Made by a program: the position numbers and the translations under genes. From NCBI GenBank assembly GCA_028821605.1, contig JAPPFM010000048.1, positions 24,218 through 88,217 on the forward strand: a stretch of DNA of 64,000 bases, read 5' to 3'. The notes beneath the pieces are model-generated. The model saw only the letters and a program-made list of their open reading frames with translations, ran no database searches and was not told where the DNA came from. Source of the stretch: Candidatus Poribacteria bacterium (GTDB lineage: Bacteria > Poribacteria > WGA-4E > WGA-3G). Every line of letters begins with the position of its first letter. Position 1 is the first letter of the stretch. This document shows, in pieces, positions 8,663 to 17,533 of this stretch.

Positions 8663-8753
8663 AACGCTTGTGGAGTTTCTATAAGTCCTCCATTTGCGGG
8701 AGGCACGAAATGGCGAAACAAGAATCCCACGACTTTAGACGTGGGAGTGTCAA
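8663..8753 (+). ncRNA. Right end and probable omega-RNA 3' part of the second tnpB element
   Basis: The segment after the tnpB stop contains two hairpins. The first, CCTCC/GGAGG (8687-8703, 7-nt loop), includes a ribosome-site-like GGGAGG. The second, TCCCACG-ACTTTAGA-CGTGGGA (8725-8746), has the 7-bp stem and CTTTAG loop usual at IS200/IS605 right ends. TnpB guide RNAs end at such right ends and take their guide from the flank. The extent is approximate and expression is inferred. Confidence 0.5.
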
Positions 8754-11127
8754 CGAAACGAATCTTCCGATTACAGAATTGAAGACAACATTTCAGGATG
8801 CGATAGCGGAAGGTCCCGTGGTGATTGTGGCACCAACTGGCAGTGGAAAATCGACACAAGTTCCGCCGTGGTGTGCTGCACTATCAGATAAACCGGTGCT
8901 TGTTGTTGAACCGAGACGCGTTGCATGCCGTTCGCTCGCACGGTGGGTTGCACAGCAGCGTGGCGAACCCTTAGGGCACTCAGTTGGCTATACGGTGCGT
9001 TTTGAAGATGTCAGTTCCGATGCCTTAACCCGCATCCGTTTTGTCACGCCCGGTGTAGCATTGCGATATGCCGCTGGACCGGAATTGGATCAATACGGCA
9101 CTATCATCTTGGATGAGTTTCATGAGCGCGGTGTAGAGACAGACCTGTTCCTCGCGATATGCCGAAAGAAACGACGCGACGCGAGACTCGTTATCATGTC
9201 CGCCACAATAGCCGCACGACAACTCGCACAATTTGTTGGTGGGCAGGTGCTGCGTGCAGAGGGACGCGTCTATCCTGTCAAAGTGCGATACCTTGGTGGA
9301 GCGGTTGTGCCGACAGCCCATAATTTGGTGGAACGCGTTGAACCGGGGATTAAGCGTGCACTCAAAGAGACGACAGGGAATATATTGGTTTTCCTTCCGG
9401 GCAAAGGTGAAATTAACGCATGCCACGACGCGCTTCGTAAAATGCGGAATGTGGAATTTGTTCCGCTCCACGGTGATTTGTCCGCCGATGCCCAGGACCT
9501 CGCATTTGAGGCGCAATCCGAATATCGCCGAATTATCCTCGCAACCAACGTTGCCGAAACATCAATCACACTTCCAGGGATTACCGCTGTTTTGGATACT
9601 GGATTGGTGCGCCAGCGTGTCCATCAAAGCAGGCGGATTGTCTTGGCGTTACGTCCCATCTCGCAAGCCTCAGCTGAGCAACGTCGCGGACGTGCAGGTC
9701 GCCTCGGTCCGGGAGTCTGCTACAGACTCTGGGAAGAACACGGGCAACTTGAACAGGAAACACCTCCAGAGATTCGTCGGGAGGATTTGACGCAATTCGT
9801 GCTCACTGTTGCCGCAACGGGTTATCGTCCACAGGACTTGACGTTTCTCGATGCACCCCCTGATTTCGCGGTGGAACGCGCACAAACCGCATTGAAGCGT
9901 TGGGGGGTTCTCTCTGACGATGGCATGCTCACAACAGAGGGTGCCAAGATCTGTGCATTACCCATTGACCCCCTTCACGCCCGATTGTTGGTAAAGGCTC
10001 CCCTCTCGCTCCGACGCGATCTGGTTGATCTCATTGCGACCTTGGAACGTCCTGCGCCGTTATGGCGACCTATGGTCGGTATGTCAGCTGAACGACAAGA
10101 GGCGGTTCAAAATGCTCGTCAGAAAGACCTTTTTCGTGATGGGTGCGATGCGACAACGGCAATCCGGACGTTGCGCTGCGGCGATGCGAAACGGCATCAC
10201 CTCCATAGAACTGCCCTCGCTGAGTGTCGCAGAATCGCAACGCAGCTCAGGACGTTCTTTCAGTTGCCGTCTGTCATGAAAGAAAATGCATCACCGCAAC
10301 CCGACCGCGCGGCACTGATCGCTTATCTCTTACGTGAATGGGAAACTTGCGCTTATGTGCAGAGACGGAAAGGGATGGGATGGGGAAATGAACAGGGAGA
10401 GGTCTTGCTCGATTCCGATTCACTCCTGCCGGAAGGGCAGCACGCCGCTTTGATTTTGGAAACCATTGGCATTGGGAAAGGCACGCGCGTTCAATTGATG
10501 GGACGCACTGCCATGCCTTGCGCTTTTGCTGACCTCGTTGATGCAGGAATCGGAACTTCTCAGATCACCACACCGAGACTTGAGGGTGAAGACATCGTCG
10601 CGGAGGTAGTGACCGAATATGCGGGAAGAGAGATCGGACGCGAACGGCGACCGCTACATGGCGAATTACTGAGAGAGGCGTTGGCATCGCTCATTCTCTC
10701 TGGATCCGTGTTCCTTGGTGCTGGTGAGCAGCTGACACGGGCGATTCATGCTTGGACCCTGCAGTGCGCGCTACAAACCTCGGAAATAACAGTGTTGACA
10801 CCACACGAATGGTTGGTTTCACAGTTGGCTGTGTTGGGTGTGGAGGTCGCCGAGGAATGGAAACTTCTTTCGCCGGAGGATTTGGTCTTCACAGAAATAG
10901 ACGCTGACACCATCGCTGAAATTGAGGCACAGTATCCAAAAGAATTTTCTGTCAACGGTGCGAAGTTCAGCGTCGAATACCATCCTGCCGAAAAACTTGT
11001 CATGTTGCGATGGGAGCGCGGCATTCGTCAACCGACGTTGAGTTCGGTATTACTCCCACGCTGGAACAATTGGAAAGTGCAGCTTGACCTCCGTGGACAG
11101 GTGCGGACAGTGCGTCCCACTTCTTAA
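8710..11127 (+). CDS. hrpB: ATP-dependent RNA helicase HrpB
   Basis: An 805-residue DExH helicase of the HrpB family. Visible motifs: Walker A in APTGSGKST (about residues 41-49), the DExH box in DEFHER, SAT, and motif VI QRRGRAGR, followed by the C-terminal HrpB region. Its substrate is poorly known. Native sequence appears to begin at LPITELK (about residue 19). The first residues, MAKQESHDFRRGSVN, are encoded by the right end of the neighbouring tnpB element, and no start codon lies between the element and the conserved part. GGGAGG 6 nt before the ATG at 8710, also in the element, supports this start over a TTG at 8668. The stop overlaps the convergent PD40 gene by 4 nt (TTAA). Confidence 0.9.
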   Translation: MAKQESHDFRRGSVNETNLPITELKTTFQDAIAEGPVVIVAPTGSGKSTQVPPWCAALSDKPVLVVEPRRVACRSLARWVAQQRGEPLGHSVGYTVRFEDVSSDALTRIRFVTPGVALRYAAGPELDQYGTIILDEFHERGVETDLFLAICRKKRRDARLVIMSATIAARQLAQFVGGQVLRAEGRVYPVKVRYLGGAVVPTAHNLVERVEPGIKRALKETTGNILVFLPGKGEINACHDALRKMRNVEFVPLHGDLSADAQDLAFEAQSEYRRIILATNVAETSITLPGITAVLDTGLVRQRVHQSRRIVLALRPISQASAEQRRGRAGRLGPGVCYRLWEEHGQLEQETPPEIRREDLTQFVLTVAATGYRPQDLTFLDAPPDFAVERAQTALKRWGVLSDDGMLTTEGAKICALPIDPLHARLLVKAPLSLRRDLVDLIATLERPAPLWRPMVGMSAERQEAVQNARQKDLFRDGCDATTAIRTLRCGDAKRHHLHRTALAECRRIATQLRTFFQLPSVMKENASPQPDRAALIAYLLREWETCAYVQRRKGMGWGNEQGEVLLDSDSLLPEGQHAALILETIGIGKGTRVQLMGRTAMPCAFADLVDAGIGTSQITTPRLEGEDIVAEVVTEYAGREIGRERRPLHGELLREALASLILSGSVFLGAGEQLTRAIHAWTLQCALQTSEITVLTPHEWLVSQLAVLGVEVAEEWKLLSPEDLVFTEIDADTIAEIEAQYPKEFSVNGAKFSVEYHPAEKLVMLRWERGIRQPTLSSVLLPRWNNWKVQLDLRGQVRTVRPTS

Positions 11128-12122
11128 TCTGCTTTGATTTTTCCCCATATTGTTGTGAACAACTTCGGTTGTGGGGCGACAGGTAAAGCCAACGGATCAA
11201 ACCAATCTGGGTCCCTGTTATAGCCTTCATCTGTCAGTTGGTGTGGATTATCACTGCCCAGCGTGATGCTGAAGAGATGGATCTCTTTTCCGACGGATTG
11301 TTCATATACGAGTTGGTTGCCGAGCGGCGACCAAGCAGGATCAGAAGTCTTGGTGTCCTCAAAAACAACCTGTTCAAGTTGACTTCCATCACGGTTCACA
11401 GTGTAGATCGTCTCCACGGCGTTCGGCAGTTTTCCGCCGGCTTTTAAAAAATTTCCCACAACGAGCTGAACCAGATTTATACCAGTGAAAGCAATTTGGG
11501 TACCATCTGGTGACCAAACTGGATCAAAGGGAATCGCTTGTTCCATCGGAAGCACGATGTCTTCTACACCGGTTTGTAGGTTAATGGTGTGAATTCCAAG
11601 GTCCTCCAGTGAAATAAAGACGATCTCGGAACCGTTTGGTGACCACGCTGGTTGCCAACCGCTCACGATTCGTTCCTCTTCCCCGCCGTCAATTGTAGCG
11701 ATGTAGATACCTGGATTTTCAATCTGTGCATCAACACGGTAATAGGCGATCCGTTTTCCATCAGGTGCCCAGGTGCCGTGTCGTCTGTTTGCCAATTTTT
11801 GGAACACCTGTTGTACGTTTGTCCCGTCCGCGTTCATAAGAAACAGGTCCGAAATGCCATCGCGATTTGAGGTAAAAAGGATCTTATCCCCTGTCGGCGA
11901 CCAGACAGGTTGAGAATCGGAGGCAGGATGTCGCGTTAATTTGATCTGCCCCGTCCCGTCTGGATTCATGATATAGATGTCACTATTGCCCTTCTGTTTA
12001 ATGTTTACTGTTTCAGAGGTATAGACGATTTTCGCACTCTCAGGTGCTCTTGAGAACACGGGAGAGAGGCTGCCGGATATCAATAACAGACTGAGGACAT
12101 AAAGAATCGGTTTGCGTTTCAT
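11124..12122 (-). CDS. Secreted PD40 (TolB-like) beta-propeller with WG-K tail
   Basis: A 332-residue exported protein: signal peptide of about 25 residues, then PD40/TolB-type blades with the pattern [20 protein letters not shown] and VWSPTGDKILFTSNRDG. About six blades are countable, enough for one propeller. The protein ends in KLFTTIWGKIKAD, a variant of the C-terminal tail found on eight other secreted proteins here. It is last in the minus-strand lipoprotein operon, 31 nt after the PD40 paralog at 12154-13182. The C-terminal stop overlaps the end of hrpB by 4 nt. The ligand is unknown, and it lacks the rest of the Tol system. Confidence 0.8.
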   Translation of the reverse strand: MKRKPILYVLSLLLISGSLSPVFSRAPESAKIVYTSETVNIKQKGNSDIYIMNPDGTGQIKLTRHPASDSQPVWSPTGDKILFTSNRDGISDLFLMNADGTNVQQVFQKLANRRHGTWAPDGKRIAYYRVDAQIENPGIYIATIDGGEEERIVSGWQPAWSPNGSEIVFISLEDLGIHTINLQTGVEDIVLPMEQAIPFDPVWSPDGTQIAFTGINLVQLVVGNFLKAGGKLPNAVETIYTVNRDGSQLEQVVFEDTKTSDPAWSPLGNQLVYEQSVGKEIHLFSITLGSDNPHQLTDEGYNRDPDWFDPLALPVAPQPKLFTTIWGKIKAD

Positions 12123-12153
12123 GTTATTACGTTGGTTTCGGATCGTGGGGCAC

Positions 12154-13182
12154 TCATTTTTTGATTGTTCCCCACGTTGTTGTTAGCAGGTGTGGTTGTG
12201 GCTGGACAGGCAGCGTTCTTGGATCAAACCAATCCGCTCCATAATTACGACCTGTGTCGGTGAGTTGTTCTGATCTACCATTCTCTACAGACACTTTGAA
12301 AATCTGGAATTGATTTAATTGATTTCCAACCTGCTGTTTGTACAGGAGTTCGTCTCCGAATGGGGACCATGCAGGTTCAAGCGCATACGTTCCTTTCTCG
12401 GAAACGATTTGCTGAAACTCGTCCCCATCACGCGCTGCGATGTAAATAGTCTGAGCATCAAACACCCTTTTTCCCCATTTGTCATGAACCTGTTTGTCCC
12501 ACAAATCCCGATCCATCCAAGAAAAGGCGAGCCATTTTCCGTCAGGTGACCACGTTGGGTTTTCCATTGTCGGCAGTCGTTCTGCAAAAAGCGTCCGTTT
12601 CACACCACTGTGTAGATTGACAACACGAATTTGTCGGCTTAAAGGCAGACGCATACCCCACTTCTTTGCTGCTCCTGCCAACGTAAAGACTATCTCCGAT
12701 CCGTCGGGCGACCACGCTGGGTTTCCACCTCCATCCCCTACATCGGTAATTCTTTCGACCGTTTTTCCATCTATTGTAGCAGTATAGATAGCCCATTCAT
12801 CACGCCGCAGATAAGCAATCTGTTTTCCATCAGGGGACCATGTCGGCTCGCGTCTATCTGCTGACTTTGCAAATACCTTCCGCACGTTCTTTCCATCTGC
12901 ATCCATGAGGTAGAGGTCCCACTCGCCGTCGCGGTTAGAATTGAAAAGAATTTGCTCACCTGTTGGGGACCAGGCTGGCTCGAAATCAGCAGCGGGGTGC
13001 TCGGTTAAATTTACCTGTTGACTCCCATCGGGGTTCATGATATAGATTTCGCTGTTTCCGTCTCGATTTGATGTAAAGGCGATTTTTGCAGTCGTTGGGG
13101 CTTTTGCCCAAACCCGATCCGCGTGAGTGAATACCAATGTTAAACTGACGCAACAAAAAATATAAATGTGAGTACTTTTCAT
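12154..13182 (-). CDS. Secreted PD40 (TolB-like) beta-propeller with WG-K tail
   Basis: A 342-residue paralog of the downstream gene. The signal peptide is followed by about six PD40 blades ([38 protein letters not shown]). It ends in [12 protein letters not shown], the same tail type. It lies 69 nt after the last lipoprotein gene and 31 nt before the next PD40 gene, all on the minus strand, so these secreted propellers are probably made together with the five lipoproteins. The function is not known beyond likely protein or ligand binding outside the inner membrane. Confidence 0.8.
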   Translation of the reverse strand: MKSTHIYIFCCVSLTLVFTHADRVWAKAPTTAKIAFTSNRDGNSEIYIMNPDGSQQVNLTEHPAADFEPAWSPTGEQILFNSNRDGEWDLYLMDADGKNVRKVFAKSADRREPTWSPDGKQIAYLRRDEWAIYTATIDGKTVERITDVGDGGGNPAWSPDGSEIVFTLAGAAKKWGMRLPLSRQIRVVNLHSGVKRTLFAERLPTMENPTWSPDGKWLAFSWMDRDLWDKQVHDKWGKRVFDAQTIYIAARDGDEFQQIVSEKGTYALEPAWSPFGDELLYKQQVGNQLNQFQIFKVSVENGRSEQLTDTGRNYGADWFDPRTLPVQPQPHLLTTTWGTIKK

Positions 13183-13251
13183 GAAATTTTTCCCAATAGA
13201 ACAAGCAAGTAAAGGCTTTCGTTTGTGTCCGTTTTTGGACGTTCATACAAG

Positions 13252-13902
13252 TTATTCTATTCGCTCGAAGGAACAGCGGATATTCCCGCGGTGCAGCCAA
13301 CCGTCGGGGCTTAATACCATGCCGAGATCTAATGTCAAATCCATCTGTCTCTCTTTTATGGAGATTCCCAATATGTCAGGTCTTAACGTTATGGAGTGGA
13401 CTTCTCCGTTATCTAACAGGACCTGTCTATGGATGCCATCTGCGAAACTAAATAGGAGATCCGGTATCTGGGTGCCAGTCGTCGGGTAGAATGCGATTCC
13501 TCCACTGTCTGGTTTGTCCTCATCATGAACCGCCCCTGTTGAGTACGTTCCATGAGACTTCGTCATCATGTTTTCGATTTGGTACTGGTAAGAGATATCA
13601 CCCCTTTTCCAGAATCGAAGTGTTAGTCCTTTAAGTCTACGGGCAGTGCGTGCGGCTTTTATTTTCAAGATGTCTTCGCTTCCACCCCGTTCCTCAATGA
13701 CGAGTTCAAGAAATCGCCACTTGCCGAGCATATCATCCGACAAAAAATTGCGTCTACGTTTAAACGTTTCTTTTCTTCGGGCATCTTCATACGCCTCACG
13801 ACGGGTGTCGCGCTCGTTCTGCATCTGCTGGTATTTCGCAGAGGTGCAACCCGTGAATACCAGAATCAGAATACAAAATGACATTAAAATCTTCATTTTC
13901 AT
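13252..13902 (-). CDS. Lipoprotein, unnamed five-member family, copy 5
   Basis: A 216-residue predicted lipoprotein. The start at 13902 overlaps the stop of the upstream paralog as ATGA, which points to translational coupling; an upstream start would overlap far more. The lipobox is VFTGC with Cys19, and the next residue is Thr, not Asp, so outer-membrane sorting is expected. Family landmarks are LGKWRFLELVIEERG, an RRLKGLTLRFW strand, and the C-terminal GWLHRGNIRCSFERIE. The protein looks all-beta after the leader. I do not recognise a named family. Confidence 0.75.
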   Translation of the reverse strand: MKMKILMSFCILILVFTGCTSAKYQQMQNERDTRREAYEDARRKETFKRRRNFLSDDMLGKWRFLELVIEERGGSEDILKIKAARTARRLKGLTLRFWKRGDISYQYQIENMMTKSHGTYSTGAVHDEDKPDSGGIAFYPTTGTQIPDLLFSFADGIHRQVLLDNGEVHSITLRPDILGISIKERQMDLTLDLGMVLSPDGWLHRGNIRCSFERIE

Positions 13903-14810
13903 TCGATCCGTTTGAACGTGCATCGCAGACCTCCGGTTCGCATCCACCCTGTCGGTGTTAGCTCCATATCCCCATACAGGACTAAATAGAGTGTGTCCTC
14001 TGTCACCGTAATTCCTGCTATTGAGGAGATTGTATAAGAGGTTTTAGAGGCTCTCCGTCCAGCTTGTGCCCCCATCCTGCGTATTCTCTCGGCATCCGCC
14101 TGTTTCTTTTTGGCGACCATCTGTTTTATAGGTTCGGAACCGAATAAGAACTCAAGCATCTCTGGACCCGTCCGCCGACGAAAACTGATAAACGGAAATG
14201 GATCGTCGCCGTATCGCTTGGTGGTGATGTAACATTGCCCCGTGACACTCGTGCCGCGATTGCTACCGCTGTAGTAGTAAGAGGTGCGGTCCTCAGAAAA
14301 CTCGAGTATGAGATTTTTGCGGGTAGATGCAACGAGTGAGGCTTTTGCCCCCAATATCCGCTGCTGCGATTTCTCATCTGTAACCTCAATTGGTGGCAGA
14401 CGGGTCGCATTTGCCTCTGCCTCCGGGGTCTGTGGGGTTGCCTCTGGATTTGGCAGGTTTGGTACTGCCGCTTCTTCAGACACGTTAGGGGTTGTTGACG
14501 CTTTGCCCGCGGCAGCCGTGGGCAATCCTTCCGTAGCGGAAGATGGCGAGTTTGGTGTTTGCTGCGATATCAACTCCGCCCGCTTTGCAGTGACACTGCC
14601 CTCTTCTACTTCTAACCCGACGTACTGCCATTTGCCGACAAGAAGGTCCTTCACGGCTCTCTTGACTCTTTCGGGATTATGTTTTTCGCGTGCGGCATCG
14701 TAAGCTTCAATCAAGCTTTCCCGTTCATACTGAGTCTCCGGGGATATTAGCGTCCCACAACCTGTGAACACTATCGCTATAATGCCCAACATTGTTAACG
14801 TTTTCATCAT
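13899..14810 (-). CDS. Lipoprotein, unnamed five-member family, copy 4
   Basis: A 303-residue predicted lipoprotein: leader MMKTLTMLGIIAIVFTGC with Cys18. The conserved LLVGKWQYVGLEVEEG block is followed by a Pro/Thr/Ala-rich insert (about residues 85-145), then RKNLILEFSEDRTSYYY, a GDDPFPFISFRRRTGPEML block, ISSIAGITVTEDTLYLVL and a GWMRTGGLRCTFKRIE end. The low-complexity insert is shared only with copy 3. AAAGGA precedes two adjacent ATG codons; either may be used. It is coupled by ATGA overlap to copy 5. Confidence 0.75.
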   Translation of the reverse strand: MMKTLTMLGIIAIVFTGCGTLISPETQYERESLIEAYDAAREKHNPERVKRAVKDLLVGKWQYVGLEVEEGSVTAKRAELISQQTPNSPSSATEGLPTAAAGKASTTPNVSEEAAVPNLPNPEATPQTPEAEANATRLPPIEVTDEKSQQRILGAKASLVASTRKNLILEFSEDRTSYYYSGSNRGTSVTGQCYITTKRYGDDPFPFISFRRRTGPEMLEFLFGSEPIKQMVAKKKQADAERIRRMGAQAGRRASKTSYTISSIAGITVTEDTLYLVLYGDMELTPTGWMRTGGLRCTFKRIE

Positions 14811-15222
14811 TTATTCCTTTCTTATACTTTAACCCAAGAATGCAGAGTAGACACAAGACCTAACCCATAGCCGTCAATTTTAGAAAAACTGTATTATGGC
14901 ATCGTAGGTTGGGTTGAATGGATTCCACCAAAATTGTAAAATCTATAGAAAACAAATTTTTCTCCAGACACGCCACATCAACCAGAAACCGAGTGAAACC
15001 CAACATTTTTGTCTTGAAGTGCTGCAACTCTGAGGGTATGAAGTTGGGTTTCACTATGTTTTTGAGTGTATATGGCAGCCTCTTGGATTTGAGGTGTGTT
15101 TGAAACACCACCATCTGCCCTCTCAACGCCGTTCAACCCAACCTACGGGAACTTTCTTATACTTTCACCAAAAGTGAAGATAGACACAAGACCTACCTCC
15201 ACAGCCTACAGGTACCAGTTTC
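14811..15222. other. 412-bp gap with an inverted-repeat element
   Basis: No gene was seen. Most of the gap is the 245-bp element at 14903-15147. Both sides of it carry a related stretch (CTTATACTTT near 14820 and 15156, and TAGACACAAGACCTA near 14850 and 15182), so the element lies inside a duplicated intergenic segment. Confidence 0.6.
14903..15147. mobile_element. MITE-like element with 16-bp perfect terminal inverted repeats
   Basis: The ends are CGTAGGTTGGGTTGAA (14903-14918) and its exact complement (15132-15147). A second nested perfect pair, AGTGAAACCCAAC (14992-15004) and GTTGGGTTTCACT (15043-15055), lies inside. It has no coding capacity. It separates copies 3 and 4 of the lipoprotein array, so it may break or fold the operon transcript. 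Confidence 0.7.
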
Positions 15223-16152
15223 TTATTCGATCCGCTTGAAGGCGCATCGTAGACCACCGGTTCGTGTCCAACCGTTGGGGGTTAGTTCCATATCTCCTGC
15301 AAGGATTATATAAAGTCGGTCACTTGTCACCTCAATTCCCAATGCTGAAATTGGCATGTAGGAAACCCCTTTTGGGGTGGCTTTCTCGCTGCCTCTTCCA
15401 CCCAGTCTACGGACGTTTTCGTGCTTATCCCCCCATATTGGTCGGCTGGTGTTTACGTAATTTTTCCCTTCCATCCGCTGCGTATTTTCAGCAAACGCTT
15501 GCTTGCTTCTGGCGGTCATAAGCCTTGCGGGTTCGGAAGTAAATAGGAACTCAAGCATTTTCGGACCGGTACGCCGTCTGAATCGGATAAACGGCAAAGG
15601 GACATCTCCAACTCGCGGGGCGATGATCTTACATTGCCCTGTGACTTTCCTGCCCCGGTTGCTGCCACGGTAGTAGTAGGAGGTACGCTCCTCATAAAAT
15701 TCGAGCGTTAGATTTTTACGGTTCGCCGCGACCAAAGCCATTTTCGCCGCAGCTATCTTTTGGTTGTCTTCGCGCCCTTGGACTGTGATCGGCGGTAATT
15801 GCACTGGATCCTGTTCGGATGTCCGTTCCTCCGTGTTAGGCTGAGACGATTCGAGTGTTGTTGGCGTTTGTACGTTGGTATCGGAAGACGGTGCTGTTCT
15901 GCCGCTTTCGGATTTTGGATTCGTCCTTTGTGCGTTGACGGTCTCGTTTTCAATTTCTATGCCTATCAGCTGCCATTTACCTATCAGCTGTGCCTTTATC
16001 TCGCTTGTCATTTTTTCTGGATCATATTTCATGCGCGCATCTTCGTAATTCTCGATTGCATCTTTGCCTTCCTGCCGTCCTTCTTGATATAGCGCACTAT
16101 TACAACTTGTAAACACGAATACGAGGATAGCGAGCGGTGCTAACATTTTCAC
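15223..16152 (-). CDS. Lipoprotein, unnamed five-member family, copy 3
   Basis: A 309-residue predicted lipoprotein starting at GTG with AGGAGA 7 nt upstream. The lipobox is VFTSC with Cys17. It has the conserved IGKWQLIGIEIENE block, a Ser/Thr/Pro-rich insert (about residues 75-125) as in copy 4, then RKNLTLEFYEERTSYYYRG, GDVPLPFIRFRRRTGPKML, and the C-terminal GWTRTGGLRCAFKRIE. Copies 3 and 4 are the longest and most alike. It lies 23 nt downstream of copy 2. Confidence 0.75.
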   Translation of the reverse strand: MKMLAPLAILVFVFTSCNSALYQEGRQEGKDAIENYEDARMKYDPEKMTSEIKAQLIGKWQLIGIEIENETVNAQRTNPKSESGRTAPSSDTNVQTPTTLESSQPNTEERTSEQDPVQLPPITVQGREDNQKIAAAKMALVAANRKNLTLEFYEERTSYYYRGSNRGRKVTGQCKIIAPRVGDVPLPFIRFRRRTGPKMLEFLFTSEPARLMTARSKQAFAENTQRMEGKNYVNTSRPIWGDKHENVRRLGGRGSEKATPKGVSYMPISALGIEVTSDRLYIILAGDMELTPNGWTRTGGLRCAFKRIE

Positions 16153-16175
16153 GGTTTTCTCTCCTTAATACGGTT

Positions 16176-16808
16176 TTATTTAACCCGTTTGAAAGTGCAA
16201 CGGATCCCTCCACTTTGTGCCCAGCCGTTTGGAGTTAGTTGCATTGCACCGTCCAAAATTATGTGCAATCTGTCCTCCGTAACCGAGATGCCCAACCAAT
16301 TTGATAGTGGGCTAATATTCATAGAGACACTCTCTCCTGTTTCAAGCCTGCTTTGTGCCATGCCAGAGATGAATTGAGGTAATTTCTCACCTGTGTCCCG
16401 AAAGACTCGTAGGAAGGGGGACAATTCCCCGCCATAGCGGAGTGGGCTAATTTTGAAGCTTCCTGTTACTTCTGTCTCTCCATTTTTCCCGCGGTATCGG
16501 CGGAAGACATTTCGGTCCATAAAAAATTCAAGGGTCAAATTTTTGCGAGTCGTCGCATGAATATCGTATTTTAATGCCGCTATTTCTTCGCTGACATCAC
16601 CTTCTTCAACTTCCAAACTCAATAATTCCCACGTGCCGAGAAGTTCGTCAGTGAAAGCGAGTTCCATTGTCCGTGGGTCGTGTTTCCTGCGAGCATCTTC
16701 AAAGGCAGCGCGGACGCTATTGCGTTCGTTTTGCATTTCTTGGTATTTGGCATTGGTACACCCTGCGAAAATAAACATTAGCAGGCTGAAAGCGGTTAGG
16801 ATTTTCAT
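16176..16808 (-). CDS. Lipoprotein, unnamed five-member family, copy 2
   Basis: A 210-residue predicted lipoprotein with leader MKILTAFSLLMFIFAGC and lipid-anchor Cys17. It has the family blocks LLGTWELLSLEVEEGD, RKNLTLEFFMDRNVF, YRGKNGETEVTGSF and GWAQSGGIRCTFKRVK, without the low-complexity insert. The ATG overlaps the previous stop as ATGA, with GGGAGG 8 nt upstream inside that gene. The segment after the anchor (KYQEMQNERNSVRAAFEDARRK) is a short charged helix shared by all five copies. Confidence 0.75.
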   Translation of the reverse strand: MKILTAFSLLMFIFAGCTNAKYQEMQNERNSVRAAFEDARRKHDPRTMELAFTDELLGTWELLSLEVEEGDVSEEIAALKYDIHATTRKNLTLEFFMDRNVFRRYRGKNGETEVTGSFKISPLRYGGELSPFLRVFRDTGEKLPQFISGMAQSRLETGESVSMNISPLSNWLGISVTEDRLHIILDGAMQLTPNGWAQSGGIRCTFKRVK

Positions 16809-17434
16809 TTTTCAATCCTCCCAAAATAGCACCGCACGCCACCGCTTTGGACCCAACCGCTGGGACCTAATTGCATCTTGCCGTGCATTGTGAGATACAG
16901 CCTGTCAGGCTTAACCGAGATGCTAATCTCGTTTGCTGTGTCAAGTCCCGGCGCGCCTGATAGACCGAGCGGTTTTCTGTCGGAACTTGCTGCGAAGAGG
17001 AATTGTGGTATCTCAGGGCCGGAGCGTCTGATGAACCGGATGAATGGGAAAGGTTCATCGCCGTACCGGACAGTGATGACAGTAAATTGGCCGGACACCT
17101 CCGTATTACCGTTTTTGCCGCGGTAATTATAGATACCTTTTTCCTCAAAGAATTCAAGCGTGAGATTCTTCAAGTCAAGGGCATAAAGTGCGGCTTTGGC
17201 TTTTGCAACCTCTTCGGTGACATCGCTTTCTTCGATTTCAAGATTCAGAAACTTCCACTTCCCGAGCAGCGTTTCGATTGTATCGGTTTTGAGTTTGAGT
17301 TCGTTGTGCTCGCCGCGGAGGTCTTCGTAATTCTTGAGCAGCTGATCGCGTTCTGCTTGCATCTTTTGGTACTCAGCACTCGTACAGCCGGTGAGCATCA
17401 GAACGCAGATACTAAAAATAATCCAGATTTTCAT
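16805..17434 (-). CDS. Lipoprotein, unnamed five-member family, copy 1
   Basis: A 209-residue predicted lipoprotein, first gene of the array. The leader is MKIWIIFSICVLMLTGC with Cys17. A longer charged helix follows (about residues 20-55). Family blocks are LLGKWKFLNLEIEESD, LKNLTLEFFEEKGIYNYRG, GDEPFPFIRFIRRSGPEI, ISVKPDRLYLTMHGKMQLG and GWVQSGGVRCYFGRIEK. GGAGA lies 7 nt before the ATG. No promoter is evident in the 99-nt gap to the TonB receptor gene that ends at 17534 and reads in the same direction. Confidence 0.75.
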   Translation of the reverse strand: MKIWIIFSICVLMLTGCTSAEYQKMQAERDQLLKNYEDLRGEHNELKLKTDTIETLLGKWKFLNLEIEESDVTEEVAKAKAALYALDLKNLTLEFFEEKGIYNYRGKNGNTEVSGQFTVITVRYGDEPFPFIRFIRRSGPEIPQFLFAASSDRKPLGLSGAPGLDTANEISISVKPDRLYLTMHGKMQLGPSGWVQSGGVRCYFGRIEK

Positions 17435-17533
17435 AGGTATCTCTCCTTGTTGGACGCGTGTGGGGGTGTGCGCTCCCTACTACAGCGGTATTATACCAGA
17501 ACACCTCGTAAATGGCAAATCTCGGATTCGGAT

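Noticed and set aside
8668..8709. TTG start for hrpB 14 codons upstream
   Set aside because: It lacks a ribosome site and lies deeper in the IS end; the ATG at 8710 has GGGAGG 6 nt upstream.
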